Origin: Streptomyces tanashiensis
Lineage (GTDB): Bacteria; Actinomycetota; Actinomycetes; Streptomycetales; Streptomycetaceae
NCBI RefSeq assembly: GCF_014648895.1
Contig: NZ_BMRZ01000005.1
Coordinates: forward strand, 186,001 to 250,000
Direction: 5' to 3'
Length of the DNA stretch: 64,000 nt
The number at the start of each line of letters is the position of its first letter. Position 1 is the first letter of the stretch. Shown here piece after piece: positions 25,408 through 33,444 of this stretch. The notes beneath the pieces were generated by a model that saw only the letters and a list, made by a program, of their open reading frames with translations, searched no databases and had not been told where the DNA came from. Both the position numbers and the translations under genes were made by a program.

Positions 25408-25718
25408 GCGGGGACAACTACTACGGGGACGTCGTGAACATGCACGGCGGCCAGGGCAATCAGGGCATCGTCCACCACCATGGCTCGCCCGACGTCGAAC
25501 GGGCCCTGGCGGCCGTGCTCCAGCGCGTCGAGGAGCTGCGGGGCAGCCTGCCGGCCGGGGCGGTGGAGTCCGTCGACGGTGCCACGGCCGACCTGGCCGT
25601 GCCGGACCGGCGGCGCGGCGCGCTCCAGGTCCTCCAGGCCGTCGCCGCCACCGTCGGCGGCATCGGCCAGCCCCTCCTGGACTCGGTCCGGGCCGCCCTC
25701 GAACTCCTCGCCCGCTAG
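25404..25718 (+). CDS. Small protein with N-terminal Gly-rich motif, coupled to the DUF6232 gene
   Basis: This 104-residue protein starts at GTG inside the stop of the upstream gene (GTGA). Residues 5-24 carry 'NYYGDVVNMHGGQGNQGIVH', close to the C-terminus of the upstream protein. The rest (about 30-104) is predicted helical ('VERALAAVLQRVEELRG', 'GGIGQPLLDSVRAALELLA') and looks like a small adaptor domain. I do not recognise a named family. Its tight coupling and shared motif suggest it assembles with the membrane protein. Confidence 0.75.
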   Translation: MSGDNYYGDVVNMHGGQGNQGIVHHHGSPDVERALAAVLQRVEELRGSLPAGAVESVDGATADLAVPDRRRGALQVLQAVAATVGGIGQPLLDSVRAALELLAR

Positions 25719-25758
25719 GGCCTGTCCTTCGGAGCGGGCCGGGCTCGCGGGGGCCGGC

Positions 25759-27708
25759 TCAGTCCCGGACGAACTCGCCCGGCTCCCCGTCCGCCGTCAT
25801 TCCGTAGATCTGCAGCCGTTCCTTGCCCCGGTACTTCACGATCCGGAGGTTGCTGGAGCCGTTCTCGGCGCAGTCCGGGTCCCAGGTGTCCGGGTCGCGG
25901 GTCTCCGGGCCGATGACGAGGAGCGAGCCCGCGCTGCCGACGAGGGCGGTGGACGCGCAGTCGATGTCGTCGGCGAGCAGGTTGCCCTGGTCGTCCATGC
26001 GCGGGTACGACTGCTCGAAGCGCACGAGCGGTGCGCCGACCGGCCCCTGGATGACGGTGACCCGGTAGGACCAGCGGTCGGGCTGGGGCTGGAGCACGGT
26101 GTCCGGTGCCTGCTTCCAGGTGCCGACGTACGCGGCGGGGACGACGTCCGTGCCGGCCTTGACCCGGCGGAAGGTGCTCTTGGCGACGCCGGAGCCCCAT
26201 TCGACGACGTCGGTGGAGCGCAGTGTGAGGGTCTGGCGGGCGGCCGGGGTGCAGCGCTGGGCGGGCACGCTCGCGGTGATCTCGGCCTCGCCGAGGACGA
26301 GTTCGCCGTCGGTGGCGGAGATCAGGGTGGCCCGGCCGATGCACAGCCGTTCCCCGGTGACGTGGGTGTAGACGGCGGACCTGGAGCCGGCGGGGCCCTG
26401 GGTGATCTCGATCCGGCTGGTCTCGTACGGGACGTCCGCCGAGCCCTTCAGGACGCCTTCCCAGGCGCCGAGGAAGGCGGCCGGGACGATCCCGGGGGCG
26501 GGGCGGGTGGCGGTGGTGCCGCCGTTCTTCCGCCCGCCCGCGGTGCCACCGCCGCCGTCGTCGCCCCGGCCGGGCCAGTAGGTGTACGCGACTCCCGCCG
26601 CCGCGGCGACGGCGAGGGCCGTGAGGGCGGCGAGCAGTGCGGTACGGCCCCGGCGCCGGGGCGCGGCGGCGGGCGCGGGCGCGGCTGTCCCTGCCGTCCC
26701 GGGCGCCCCGGCCGTCCCGGGCGCCCCGGCCGTCCCGGCCGTCCCGGCCGTCCCTGCCGTCCCCGTCGTTCCCGTCGCCCCGGTGGGCGGCGGGGGAGTG
26801 TCGGCGGTCCGAGCGCTTCCCTCGGCCTCCAGCAGCCGTGCCGCGTGCCGCCCGAGCCGGGCCAGGACGTCCGCCGGGAGCCAGGGGTCGGCCACGGGGA
26901 GCGTCTCGACGATCTCGGTGGCCGTGGGCCGGGCGGCGGGGTCCTTGGCGAGGCAGGCCCGGATGAGTCCGGAGAGTTCGGGCGGGAGGTCCGTCAGGTC
27001 GGGCTCGTCGTGGGCGATGCGGAACATGGTGGCGTGGACGCCGCTGTCCGCCGTGCCGAAGGGAGCGCGGCCGGTCGCCGCGTACGCGAGGACGGACCCG
27101 AGGCAGAAGATGTCCGAGGCGGGGGAGACCTGGTCGCCGCGGACCTGTTCGGGCGACATGAACCCGGGGGAGCCGACGACGGCGCCGGTGGTGGTCAGGT
27201 CGCCGCCCTCGGCGACGCTGTCGACGGCGCGGGCGATGCCGAAGTCGATGATCCGCGGCCCGTCGACGGTCAGCAGCACGTTGCCCGGCTTGAGGTCGCG
27301 GTGGACGAACCCGGCGGCGTGGATGTGGTCGAGGGCGCGGGCGAGCCCGGAGGCCAGGGCCCGTACGGTCGCGGGCGGCAGCGGTCCGAACTCGTCGCCG
27401 ACCACGGTCCGCAGCGAGGGCCCCGCCACGTATCCGATGGCGACCCACGGGGAGTCGGCGGCGGTGTCCGAGCCGAGGACGGGCGCGGTACCGGTGCCGC
27501 CGACCCGTTCCAGGGCGGCGACCTCGCGGGCGAACCGGCGCCGGAACTCGTCCTGGGCGGCCAGCTCCGCGTGCACCACCTTGACCGCGACGGTCCGCCC
27601 GCCGGCCGAGCGCGCCAGGAACACCCGGCCCATCCCGCCGACCCCGAGGCGGCCGATCAGACGGAACGGGCCGACGCTGACCGGATCTTCCGCGTTCAAT
27701 GACTCCAC
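25759..27708 (-). CDS. Membrane Ser/Thr protein kinase with extracytoplasmic domain
   Basis: This 649-residue Hanks-type kinase has 'LGVGGMGRVFLA' (Gly loop), the VAVK lysine, 'HRDLKPGN' (catalytic loop) and 'DFGIARA'. A low-complexity GTAGTAG linker (about 315-350) precedes one TM helix (about 355-375). The outer C-terminal region (about 400-640) has paired Cys residues and two similar beta-rich halves ('AAFLGAWEGVLKG', 'AAYVGTWKQAPD'). There are no PASTA repeats, so the sensed ligand is unknown. GTG 27708 start. The PstS-like gene ends 27 bases upstream on the same strand, which suggests an operon. Confidence 0.9.
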   Translation of the reverse strand: MESLNAEDPVSVGPFRLIGRLGVGGMGRVFLARSAGGRTVAVKVVHAELAAQDEFRRRFAREVAALERVGGTGTAPVLGSDTAADSPWVAIGYVAGPSLRTVVGDEFGPLPPATVRALASGLARALDHIHAAGFVHRDLKPGNVLLTVDGPRIIDFGIARAVDSVAEGGDLTTTGAVVGSPGFMSPEQVRGDQVSPASDIFCLGSVLAYAATGRAPFGTADSGVHATMFRIAHDEPDLTDLPPELSGLIRACLAKDPAARPTATEIVETLPVADPWLPADVLARLGRHAARLLEAEGSARTADTPPPPTGATGTTGTAGTAGTAGTAGAPGTAGAPGTAGTAAPAPAAAPRRRGRTALLAALTALAVAAAAGVAYTYWPGRGDDGGGGTAGGRKNGGTTATRPAPGIVPAAFLGAWEGVLKGSADVPYETSRIEITQGPAGSRSAVYTHVTGERLCIGRATLISATDGELVLGEAEITASVPAQRCTPAARQTLTLRSTDVVEWGSGVAKSTFRRVKAGTDVVPAAYVGTWKQAPDTVLQPQPDRWSYRVTVIQGPVGAPLVRFEQSYPRMDDQGNLLADDIDCASTALVGSAGSLLVIGPETRDPDTWDPDCAENGSSNLRIVKYRGKERLQIYGMTADGEPGEFVRD

Positions 27709-27735
27709 GTCGCCAGAGCATGCCAGACGGTCAGG

Positions 27736-29271
27736 TCAGCCGTCTCCGCAGACCTTCAGCCCCTTCGGGGTGGCGCAGGGCAGGTGGCCGTGGGCGCTGA
27801 TGACGTCCTGGCCGCGCCCCGACCGGAGGTAGGTGAGAAAGCTGGAGGTCAGGGAGTCGGCCCGGGGCAGGCCCCAGGTGTAGGCGTACTCGATCTCCCG
27901 GTAGGGGTAGGGGGATGCGCCGAGCTCGTCCACGGCGGGCCCGCGGCCGTCGACGGAGACCCTGTGCAGGCCCTTCCGGCCGTCGCTCGCGCGGAGTTCG
28001 GTGTAGCCGATGGCCCCGGGGAGCCGGGCGACGGCGGCCAGGACCTGTTCGGTGGAGTCGAGTTCGCAGCGGATCACCTTCGAGGCGGCGTCGTCGAGGT
28101 GCTCGCAGTCCCGGGAGGAGTTGGCGGGTTCGTTGTGGCCGAGGACCCGGCGCTGGAAGACCTCGCGGGTGCCCGAGTTGGCGTCCCGGCTGACGAGGAG
28201 GATGGGCAGGTCGGGACCGCCCACCTCGCTCCAGTACCGGATCTCGCCCCGGTAGATCCGCCCGACCTGGTCCAGGGTGAGGTTGTCGACGGGTGTGCCG
28301 TCGTTGAGGACGAGGGTGAAGAGGGAGACGGCGACCATGCTCTCCCGCAGCTCGGGGAAGCCGCCCGGCGCGTGTCCGTCGGAGAGGGCGATGACGGTCG
28401 GCGACCCCTTCCCGGCCTTCGCGCCCGCCTCGGCCAGCTCGCGGATGCCGGCGGTCGAGCCGTGCACGTCGACGGCGACCGTGGAGCCCTCGCAGTCCTC
28501 CTCGTACCGCTTCGCCGCCTCCCGCAGGGCGGGCGCGAAGGCCGTCGAGCCGGTGACGGTGAGGGCGCCCCGGGCGCAGCCGATGGGCGGCGGGGTCTGC
28601 TCGCGGACGATGATCGCGGCCAGGGCCACGACGCAGGCGGTGAGGACGAGGGTGACGTTCCGGGCGGTGGGGCTGAAGCGGGGCGGCTTCTCGTCGGGGG
28701 TGGTGCTCCTGTTGCGCCGGATCGTGCCGCCCTGGAGGCTCCCGTCGATCTTGATGTCCCGGTCGGCGACCCCGCCGGAGAGCTGGACGAGCAGCTTGAA
28801 GTACTGGCCGCGTTCGAGGGCCACCTTGGGTACGAGGACCGCGCTGCCGTTCCGGCCGAGCGTGGGCGTGCGCTCCAGGTCCTCCCGTACGGAGTCCCAG
28901 CCCGCCGGGATGGTGGCGACGACGCCCTGCACGGTCCGCTCGCCGAAGGTGATCCTCAGCCCGTGGGGGTCGGCGGCGGCCCCGTAGTCCTCGGAGCTGA
29001 TGTCGAGCTCGCGGTCGTTCTCGATGCGGAGGAGGACGAGCGTGGATCCGTCGGTGGGCGTCGCCATGCCCACCACCTGGCCCTCGCGCACCGTCTGGAC
29101 CCCGCTGTCCTGGTTCTCCTCCCGGTGGAGCGGAGTGTTGAGCTGCACGCGGTAGCCGAGCCGCTTGCGTTGCGGCGAGAAGCGGTCGATCCAGACGACG
29201 GCGAGCGTGACCAGGACACCGATGAGGGCCGTCCCCACGGCGATGACGTTCTCTGCGGTTATCCACTCCAT
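27736..29271 (-). CDS. Membrane-anchored PstS-like substrate-binding protein
   Basis: This 511-residue protein has a TM helix at about 7-28, a beta-rich domain (about 35-190), a second TM helix (about 208-228) and then a periplasmic-binding domain of the phosphate type. That domain has 'ALTVTGSTAFAPALREAAK', 'GSTAGIRELAEAG', 'VSRDANSGTREVFQRRV' and 'GAIGYTEL'. True PstS is a lipoprotein beside pstCAB; here no transporter genes are near and the next gene is a kinase. A signalling or sensing role is inferred. ATG 29271 start. Confidence 0.8.
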   Translation of the reverse strand: MEWITAENVIAVGTALIGVLVTLAVVWIDRFSPQRKRLGYRVQLNTPLHREENQDSGVQTVREGQVVGMATPTDGSTLVLLRIENDRELDISSEDYGAAADPHGLRITFGERTVQGVVATIPAGWDSVREDLERTPTLGRNGSAVLVPKVALERGQYFKLLVQLSGGVADRDIKIDGSLQGGTIRRNRSTTPDEKPPRFSPTARNVTLVLTACVVALAAIIVREQTPPPIGCARGALTVTGSTAFAPALREAAKRYEEDCEGSTVAVDVHGSTAGIRELAEAGAKAGKGSPTVIALSDGHAPGGFPELRESMVAVSLFTLVLNDGTPVDNLTLDQVGRIYRGEIRYWSEVGGPDLPILLVSRDANSGTREVFQRRVLGHNEPANSSRDCEHLDDAASKVIRCELDSTEQVLAAVARLPGAIGYTELRASDGRKGLHRVSVDGRGPAVDELGASPYPYREIEYAYTWGLPRADSLTSSFLTYLRSGRGQDVISAHGHLPCATPKGLKVCGDG

Positions 29272-29453
29272 GGCCGGGACGGTACGGACGCCTGTGCGAA
29301 CGCGGGGGCGGTGTAGCGGCCCGCCACCTGGACTTCGCCGTTCGTTCAGGAGCGCCCCGCGGGGGACTCCCCGGGTGGACCGACAGGGGTTGCCCGGGGC
29401 TGTGGAGCGTGGGTGTAATGGCCACGAGGGGGCCTTCGTCTGAGGAGTACCCC

Positions 29454-30395
29454 ATGCGTGTCGTCGAAGTGACCGCCTACGGCGGACCCGAGGTCCTCAG
29501 GATGGCCCGCCGGCCGGAGCCGGAGGCCGGGGCCGAGCCGGGGAAGGTGCGGGTGCGCCTGAAGGCGGCCGGAGTGAACCAGGCGGATCTGCGGATCCGC
29601 GCGGGCCGGTACGCCGACTCGGTCGGCCCGCTCAAGCCCCCGTTCGTGCTGGGGACGGACTTCGCGGGCAAGCTGCTCGATGAGGCGCCCGGCATGCCCG
29701 TGGGCACCCGCGTGGGCGGTTTCGTGCCCTGGTTCGAGATGCTGACGGGCGACGGGACGTACGCCGAGACCATCTGGGCCGACCCGGAGTGGCTGGCCGT
29801 GATCCCCGACGACGTGGACTTCACCGTGGCCGCGTCCCTCCCGCTGGCCTCGGCCACCGCCCAGCAGGGCCTCGGCCGGCTCGCCCTCCCGGCGGGGGCG
29901 ACGGTGCTCGTGACCGGCGCGAGCGCGGTGGTGGGCCGTCTGGCCGTCCAGTACGCCTCGGCCGCCGGACTGCGGGTCGTGGCCGTCGCGCACGAGGGTG
30001 ACGAGCCCGAACTGAGGGTGCTCGGCGCGGACCACGTGGTCCCGCGCGGTGTCCCGGAGGACATCGTCGCGAAGGTGCGCGCGGGCGACCCGGACGGGGT
30101 GGACGGGGTCTTCGACGGCGGGATCATCGGCGAAGCCCTCCTCCCGGTGGTCAAGGACGGCGGGGCGTTCGCGGCGATCGCGCCCGACCGGGTGCCGGCC
30201 GCCGAGCGGGGCATCCGCGTCGAGACCGTACGGGCCGTGCCGGACGCCGCCCGGCTCGCGGAGAGCCTCCGGAAGGTGGCGGCCCGGCAGCTGGTCACCC
30301 GGGTGGCCGACGTCATGCCGCTGGAGGAGGTCGCGGAGGCGCACCGCAGGGCGGAGGCGGGGCACCGGCCCGGCCGGATCGTCCTGATGATCTGA
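29454..30395 (+). CDS. Zinc-type (quinone oxidoreductase) NADP-dependent dehydrogenase
   Basis: This 313-residue MDR-superfamily protein has the GroES-like N-terminus 'VTAYGGPEVLRM', 'AAGVNQADLRIRAGRY' and a Rossmann half with 'VLVTGASAVVGRLAVQYASA'. It lacks the Cys/His set for catalytic zinc, so it belongs to the zinc-independent quinone oxidoreductase group. It probably reduces enones or quinones with NADPH. ATG 29454 follows GAGG. It is monocistronic, divergent from the PstS-like gene. Confidence 0.88.
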   Translation: MRVVEVTAYGGPEVLRMARRPEPEAGAEPGKVRVRLKAAGVNQADLRIRAGRYADSVGPLKPPFVLGTDFAGKLLDEAPGMPVGTRVGGFVPWFEMLTGDGTYAETIWADPEWLAVIPDDVDFTVAASLPLASATAQQGLGRLALPAGATVLVTGASAVVGRLAVQYASAAGLRVVAVAHEGDEPELRVLGADHVVPRGVPEDIVAKVRAGDPDGVDGVFDGGIIGEALLPVVKDGGAFAAIAPDRVPAAERGIRVETVRAVPDAARLAESLRKVAARQLVTRVADVMPLEEVAEAHRRAEAGHRPGRIVLMI

Positions 30396-30433
30396 GCGGC
30401 CGCCCAGGGTGAAAGTGATCTGAGTCACAGGTT

Positions 30434-30465
30434 CTGGACCTCAACTTTGGTTGAGGAAGCAGGCT
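30434..30465 (+). promoter_or_regulatory. MerR/SoxR-type promoter box for the azoreductase gene
   Basis: CCTCAACTTTGGTTGAGG (30439-30456) has the same outer halves as SoxR boxes (CCTCAA/TTGAGG). It lies between a -35-like CTGGAC and a -10-like CAGGCT with an overlong 20-base spacer, the layout used by MerR-family activators. Confidence 0.55.
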
Positions 30466-30524
30466 TCTTCTCGTCGGCGAGAGAGCAGAAGCCGGCGAGA
30501 ACCGCGACCCAGGAGACGATCCCC

Positions 30525-31175
30525 ATGGCCACGCTGCTTCACCTCGACACGTCCATCAGCGGCGAGAACTCCCACTCCCGCGCCGTCACCGCCGCCTTCC
30601 GCAAGGCCTGGGAGGCGGAGCACCCGGAGGGGACGGTGATCTACCGCGACCTCGCCGCGGAACCGGTCCCGCACCTGGACGCCGCCGCCTACTCCACGGG
30701 CGGCACCGCGCCCGACGAGCGGTCGCCGGAGGAGCGGGCGGCGTTCGAGCTGCGCGGGAGGCTGATCGAGGAGGCCGAGCGGGCGGACGTGATCCTGATC
30801 GGCGCGCCGATGTACAACTACTCGATCCCGTCCACCCTGAAGGCCTGGCTGGACCAGGTCTTCCTCGTGGGCCGCACCGCGATCGCGGAGAACCCCTCGC
30901 TCGCCGGCAAGCGGGCCGTCGTCGTCGCCAGCCGCGGCGGCTCCTACCGTGAGGGCACGCCCCAGTTCGGCAACGACTACGTCGAGAACTACCTGCGGCT
31001 GATCCTCGCCGACGTCTTCGGCACGGACGTCAGCTTCATCACCCCCGAGCTGACCTTCGCCCCGCACGTCCCGGCGATGGCCGAGCTCGTCCCGCTCTTC
31101 GAGGCCTCCCGTGCCGATTCCCTCGTGACGGCCGAGTCCCTGGCGAAGGAGCTGGCGGTGCAGTTGGCCGCCTAG
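30525..31175 (+). CDS. FMN-dependent NADH-azoreductase
   Basis: This 216-residue flavodoxin-fold enzyme has 'LHLDTSISGENSHSRAVTAAF' split as LHLDTSISGENSHSR for the FMN phosphate loop, 'GAPMYNYSIPSTLKAWLDQV' for the isoalloxazine site and 'SRGGSY'. It reduces quinones and azo compounds by two electrons and is often part of the thiol/quinone stress response. ATG 30525 has AGGAGA upstream. The SoxR-like box in its promoter fits redox control. A hairpin terminator follows. Confidence 0.92.
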   Translation: MATLLHLDTSISGENSHSRAVTAAFRKAWEAEHPEGTVIYRDLAAEPVPHLDAAAYSTGGTAPDERSPEERAAFELRGRLIEEAERADVILIGAPMYNYSIPSTLKAWLDQVFLVGRTAIAENPSLAGKRAVVVASRGGSYREGTPQFGNDYVENYLRLILADVFGTDVSFITPELTFAPHVPAMAELVPLFEASRADSLVTAESLAKELAVQLAA

Positions 31176-31197
31176 CCGTCGGGCCGTCAGGTCGTGA

Positions 31198-31222
31198 GGC
31201 GCTCCACCTCGGTGGGGCGCTT
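31198..31222 (+). terminator. Hairpin terminator after azoreductase
   Basis: GCGCTCCACC/GGTGGGGCGC forms a stem with one wobble pair and is followed by TTT, 23 bases past the stop codon. Confidence 0.75.
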
Positions 31223-31265
31223 TCTCCGTTGCGGGGGCAAGTGGAATCCCGCCTGTCACAACTTC

Positions 31266-31293
31266 TGGTCTAGACCTTGACAGGTCCAGACCA
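31266..31293 (+). promoter_or_regulatory. Chitinase promoter with two DasR-type direct repeats
   Basis: TGGTCTAGACCT and AGGTCCAGACCA flank an exact TTGACA -35 box (31277-31282). Paired 12-bp repeats of this form are known in Streptomyces chitinase promoters and resemble the DasR site (TGGTCTAGACCA), which mediates control by N-acetylglucosamine/chitin. Confidence 0.85.
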
Positions 31294-31353
31294 ATCGCGC
31301 TTCGCTGTGCTTCCCATCCGGCTCCACCCGGCCCCACCCGGAAGGAAGTACGC

Positions 31354-32277
31354 ATGCTGCGTAAGTTGGTCACCTCGCTGGCCGCGCTCTGTACGGCCGT
31401 CGGACTCGCCGTCCTCCTCCTCCCCGCCGCCTCCGCCGGAGCGGCCGCCGCCTGCGCCGCCGCGTGGAACTCCTCCGCCGTCTACACGGGCGGGATGACG
31501 GCCTCGCACAACGGCCACAACTGGCAGGCCAAGTGGTGGACCCAGAACGAGACTCCCGGCACGACCGGCGAGTGGGGCGTCTGGGCCGACCAGGGCGCCT
31601 GCGGCGGCGGTGGCACCACCCCGCCCACCACCCCGCCCACGACCCCGCCGTCGAGCGGTGGATTCGTCGTCTCCGAGGCCCAGTTCAACCAGATGTTCCC
31701 GAGCAGGAACCCCTTCTACACGTACGCGGGCCTCGTGGCCGCCCTCAAGTCCTACCCGGCCTTCGCCAACACCGGCAGCGACACGGTGAAGAAGCAGGAG
31801 GCCGCGGCCTTCCTCGCGAACGTCTCCCACGAGACGGGCGGGCTGTACTACATCGTCGAGCAGAACACGGCCAACTACCCCCACTACTGCGACACGACCC
31901 AGCCCTACGGCTGCCCGGCCGGCCAGGCCGCCTACTACGGCCGCGGCCCCATCCAGCTCTCCTGGAACTTCAACTACAAGGCCGCCGGTGACGCCCTCGG
32001 CATCGACCTGCTGAACAACCCCTGGCGCGTCGAGCAGGATCCGGCCGTCGCCATGCAGACCGGCCTCTGGTACTGGAACACCCAGAACGGCCCCGGCACG
32101 ATGACCGCCCACAACGCCATGGTCAACGGCGCCGGCTTCGGCCAGACCATCTGGGCCATCAACGGCAGCCTGGAGTGCAACGGCGGAAACCCGGCCCAGG
32201 TCCAGAGCCGGGTCACCAAGTACCAGCAGTTCACCCAGATCCTGGGCGTGCCCGCGGGGGCGAACCTGTCCTGCTAG
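31354..32277 (+). CDS. Secreted family 19 chitinase with chitin-binding domain
   Basis: This 307-residue exported endochitinase has a signal peptide (about 1-29, ending ASAGA), an N-terminal CBM5/12-type module with 'AVYTGGMTASHNGHNWQAKW' and a Pro/Thr linker (about 88-100). The GH19 catalytic domain follows. 'SHETGGLYYIVEQN' supplies two catalytic Glu residues ten positions apart in the GH19 manner. 'AYYGRGPIQLSWNFNY' is the family signature. It hydrolyses chitin outside the cell; control by chitin is indicated by the DasR-type repeats upstream. Confidence 0.95.
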   Translation: MLRKLVTSLAALCTAVGLAVLLLPAASAGAAAACAAAWNSSAVYTGGMTASHNGHNWQAKWWTQNETPGTTGEWGVWADQGACGGGGTTPPTTPPTTPPSSGGFVVSEAQFNQMFPSRNPFYTYAGLVAALKSYPAFANTGSDTVKKQEAAAFLANVSHETGGLYYIVEQNTANYPHYCDTTQPYGCPAGQAAYYGRGPIQLSWNFNYKAAGDALGIDLLNNPWRVEQDPAVAMQTGLWYWNTQNGPGTMTAHNAMVNGAGFGQTIWAINGSLECNGGNPAQVQSRVTKYQQFTQILGVPAGANLSC

Positions 32278-32454
32278 TCAGTTCTGCCAAGCGATGAACG
32301 CGGTCCAGGCGACGGGCTCCACGGTGAACGTGGGCCCGTCGCTCTGCTTGGAGTCGCGGAGGTGGACGGCGTGGGCCGCGGTGGCGACTTCTACGCAGTT
32401 GCCGCCACCGCTGTCGCTGTAGCTGGACTTGAACCACTGCAGGGTGTCGTTCAT
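32278..32454 (-). CDS. DUF397 small protein
   Basis: This 58-residue protein matches the DUF397 family: 'LQWFKSSYSDSGGGNCVEVA', 'VHLRDSK' and 'FTVEPVAWTAFIAW'. Its ATG overlaps the stop of the upstream Scr1-type regulator gene (ATGA). Such pairs are very common in Streptomyces. DUF397 proteins are thought to act as partners, often inhibitors, of the adjacent Scr1 regulator. Its stop abuts the convergent chitinase gene, whose TAG ends one base earlier. Confidence 0.88.
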   Translation of the reverse strand: MNDTLQWFKSSYSDSGGGNCVEVATAAHAVHLRDSKQSDGPTFTVEPVAWTAFIAWQN

Positions 32455-33287
32455 CTCCGTACTCCCGCCAACTCCTCGATGACGCCCAGCGACCTGCGTG
32501 GATCCAGGGCCTGTGCCCGGATCTTTGCATACCGCTGGCGGTGCGTACTGACCTTCGTCCGGTCGACGACCAGCAGGCTCTCCCCCTGGATCTCCAGGAA
32601 GGTCACATGGTCGTGGGCAGGGTTCTCCACGATGTTCAGATCACCACGGTCGCCCGCATATTTGCCCCCCACCCCCGCATCCAACGGCAGGACCTGAAGG
32701 TTCACGTTGCTCCTTCGGGCGCACTCCGCCAGATACAGCAGCTGCTCCCGTGCGACCTCCTCATCCCCGATCACTCGCCTCAGCACCGACTCGTCGAGGA
32801 CCAGCTCGATCTCGCACACCGGCTTCCGCTCGAAGAGCGCCTTCCGTCCCATCCGGGCGACGACCAGCTCCTCGACCCGTTCCGGCGTGGGCTCCGGGTG
32901 GCCGCCCGCGATCAACGCCCGCGCATACGCCTCCGTCTGGAACAGCCCGTGCACCACGTGGTTCGCGTACAGCCACAGCGCCACCGCCTTCTGCTCGATC
33001 GGCGCGTACCCGCGGAACTGCTCCGGCAGTTTCTCCAGGCGTACGAGTTCCCGCATCTCCTCGAAGATGCCCGTGCCGCCGCCCAGGACGCGTTCGAGCT
33101 GGACGAGCATGTCGTCGCTCACCGGGTGGATGAGCCGCTCCATCGCGCTGATCGCCGCGCCCGTGAAGCCCATCTGGGCGCCCAGATACTCCTGCGTCCA
33201 GCCCTGCTTCTGCCGCAATCTCTTCGCCACGGAGGCCGCCATACGGGCCGCAGGGCCCACTGATTCCTTGTTCTCCGCTCGCGCCAT
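32451..33287 (-). CDS. Scr1-type XRE regulator (HTH plus DUF5753)
   Basis: This 278-residue protein has an N-terminal XRE HTH (about 22-75: 'RLRQKQGWTQEYLGAQMGF', 'AISAMERL') and a DUF5753 effector domain (about 90-270: 'LFQTEAYARALI', 'LDESVLRRVIG', 'NLQVLPLDAG', 'FLEIQGESLLVVD'). These regulators control development and antibiotic production with their DUF397 partner. ATG 33287 is preceded by GGGGAGC. Three 10-bp-spaced CTCAAC repeats lie just upstream and could be its own operator. Confidence 0.92.
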   Translation of the reverse strand: MARAENKESVGPAARMAASVAKRLRQKQGWTQEYLGAQMGFTGAAISAMERLIHPVSDDMLVQLERVLGGGTGIFEEMRELVRLEKLPEQFRGYAPIEQKAVALWLYANHVVHGLFQTEAYARALIAGGHPEPTPERVEELVVARMGRKALFERKPVCEIELVLDESVLRRVIGDEEVAREQLLYLAECARRSNVNLQVLPLDAGVGGKYAGDRGDLNIVENPAHDHVTFLEIQGESLLVVDRTKVSTHRQRYAKIRAQALDPRRSLGVIEELAGVRR

Positions 33288-33303
33288 TCACGCTCCCCAT
33301 TCG

Positions 33304-33333
33304 GACTCAACCGATCTCAACCGGTCTCAACTG
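33304..33333 (-). promoter_or_regulatory. Three helically phased CTCAAC repeats
   Basis: CTCAAC occurs at 33306, 33316 and 33326, exactly 10 bases apart, immediately 5' of the Scr1-type regulator start. One helical turn of spacing would place the sites on the same face. Confidence 0.45.
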
Positions 33334-33444
33334 CTCCCCGCCGAATTCGACCGCGTAGGGGGCGCGTTGACGCAGGTCAAGGGGTTGTCGACGCGCCCGC
33401 CGCAGTCGTGGAAAACGCTAGCGCCGGCGCGGGAGCATGTCCTC

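Noticed and set aside
27736..29271. Phosphate transporter PstS proper
   Set aside because: There is no lipobox, two TM helices and an extra domain are present, and no pstC, pstA or pstB lies nearby.
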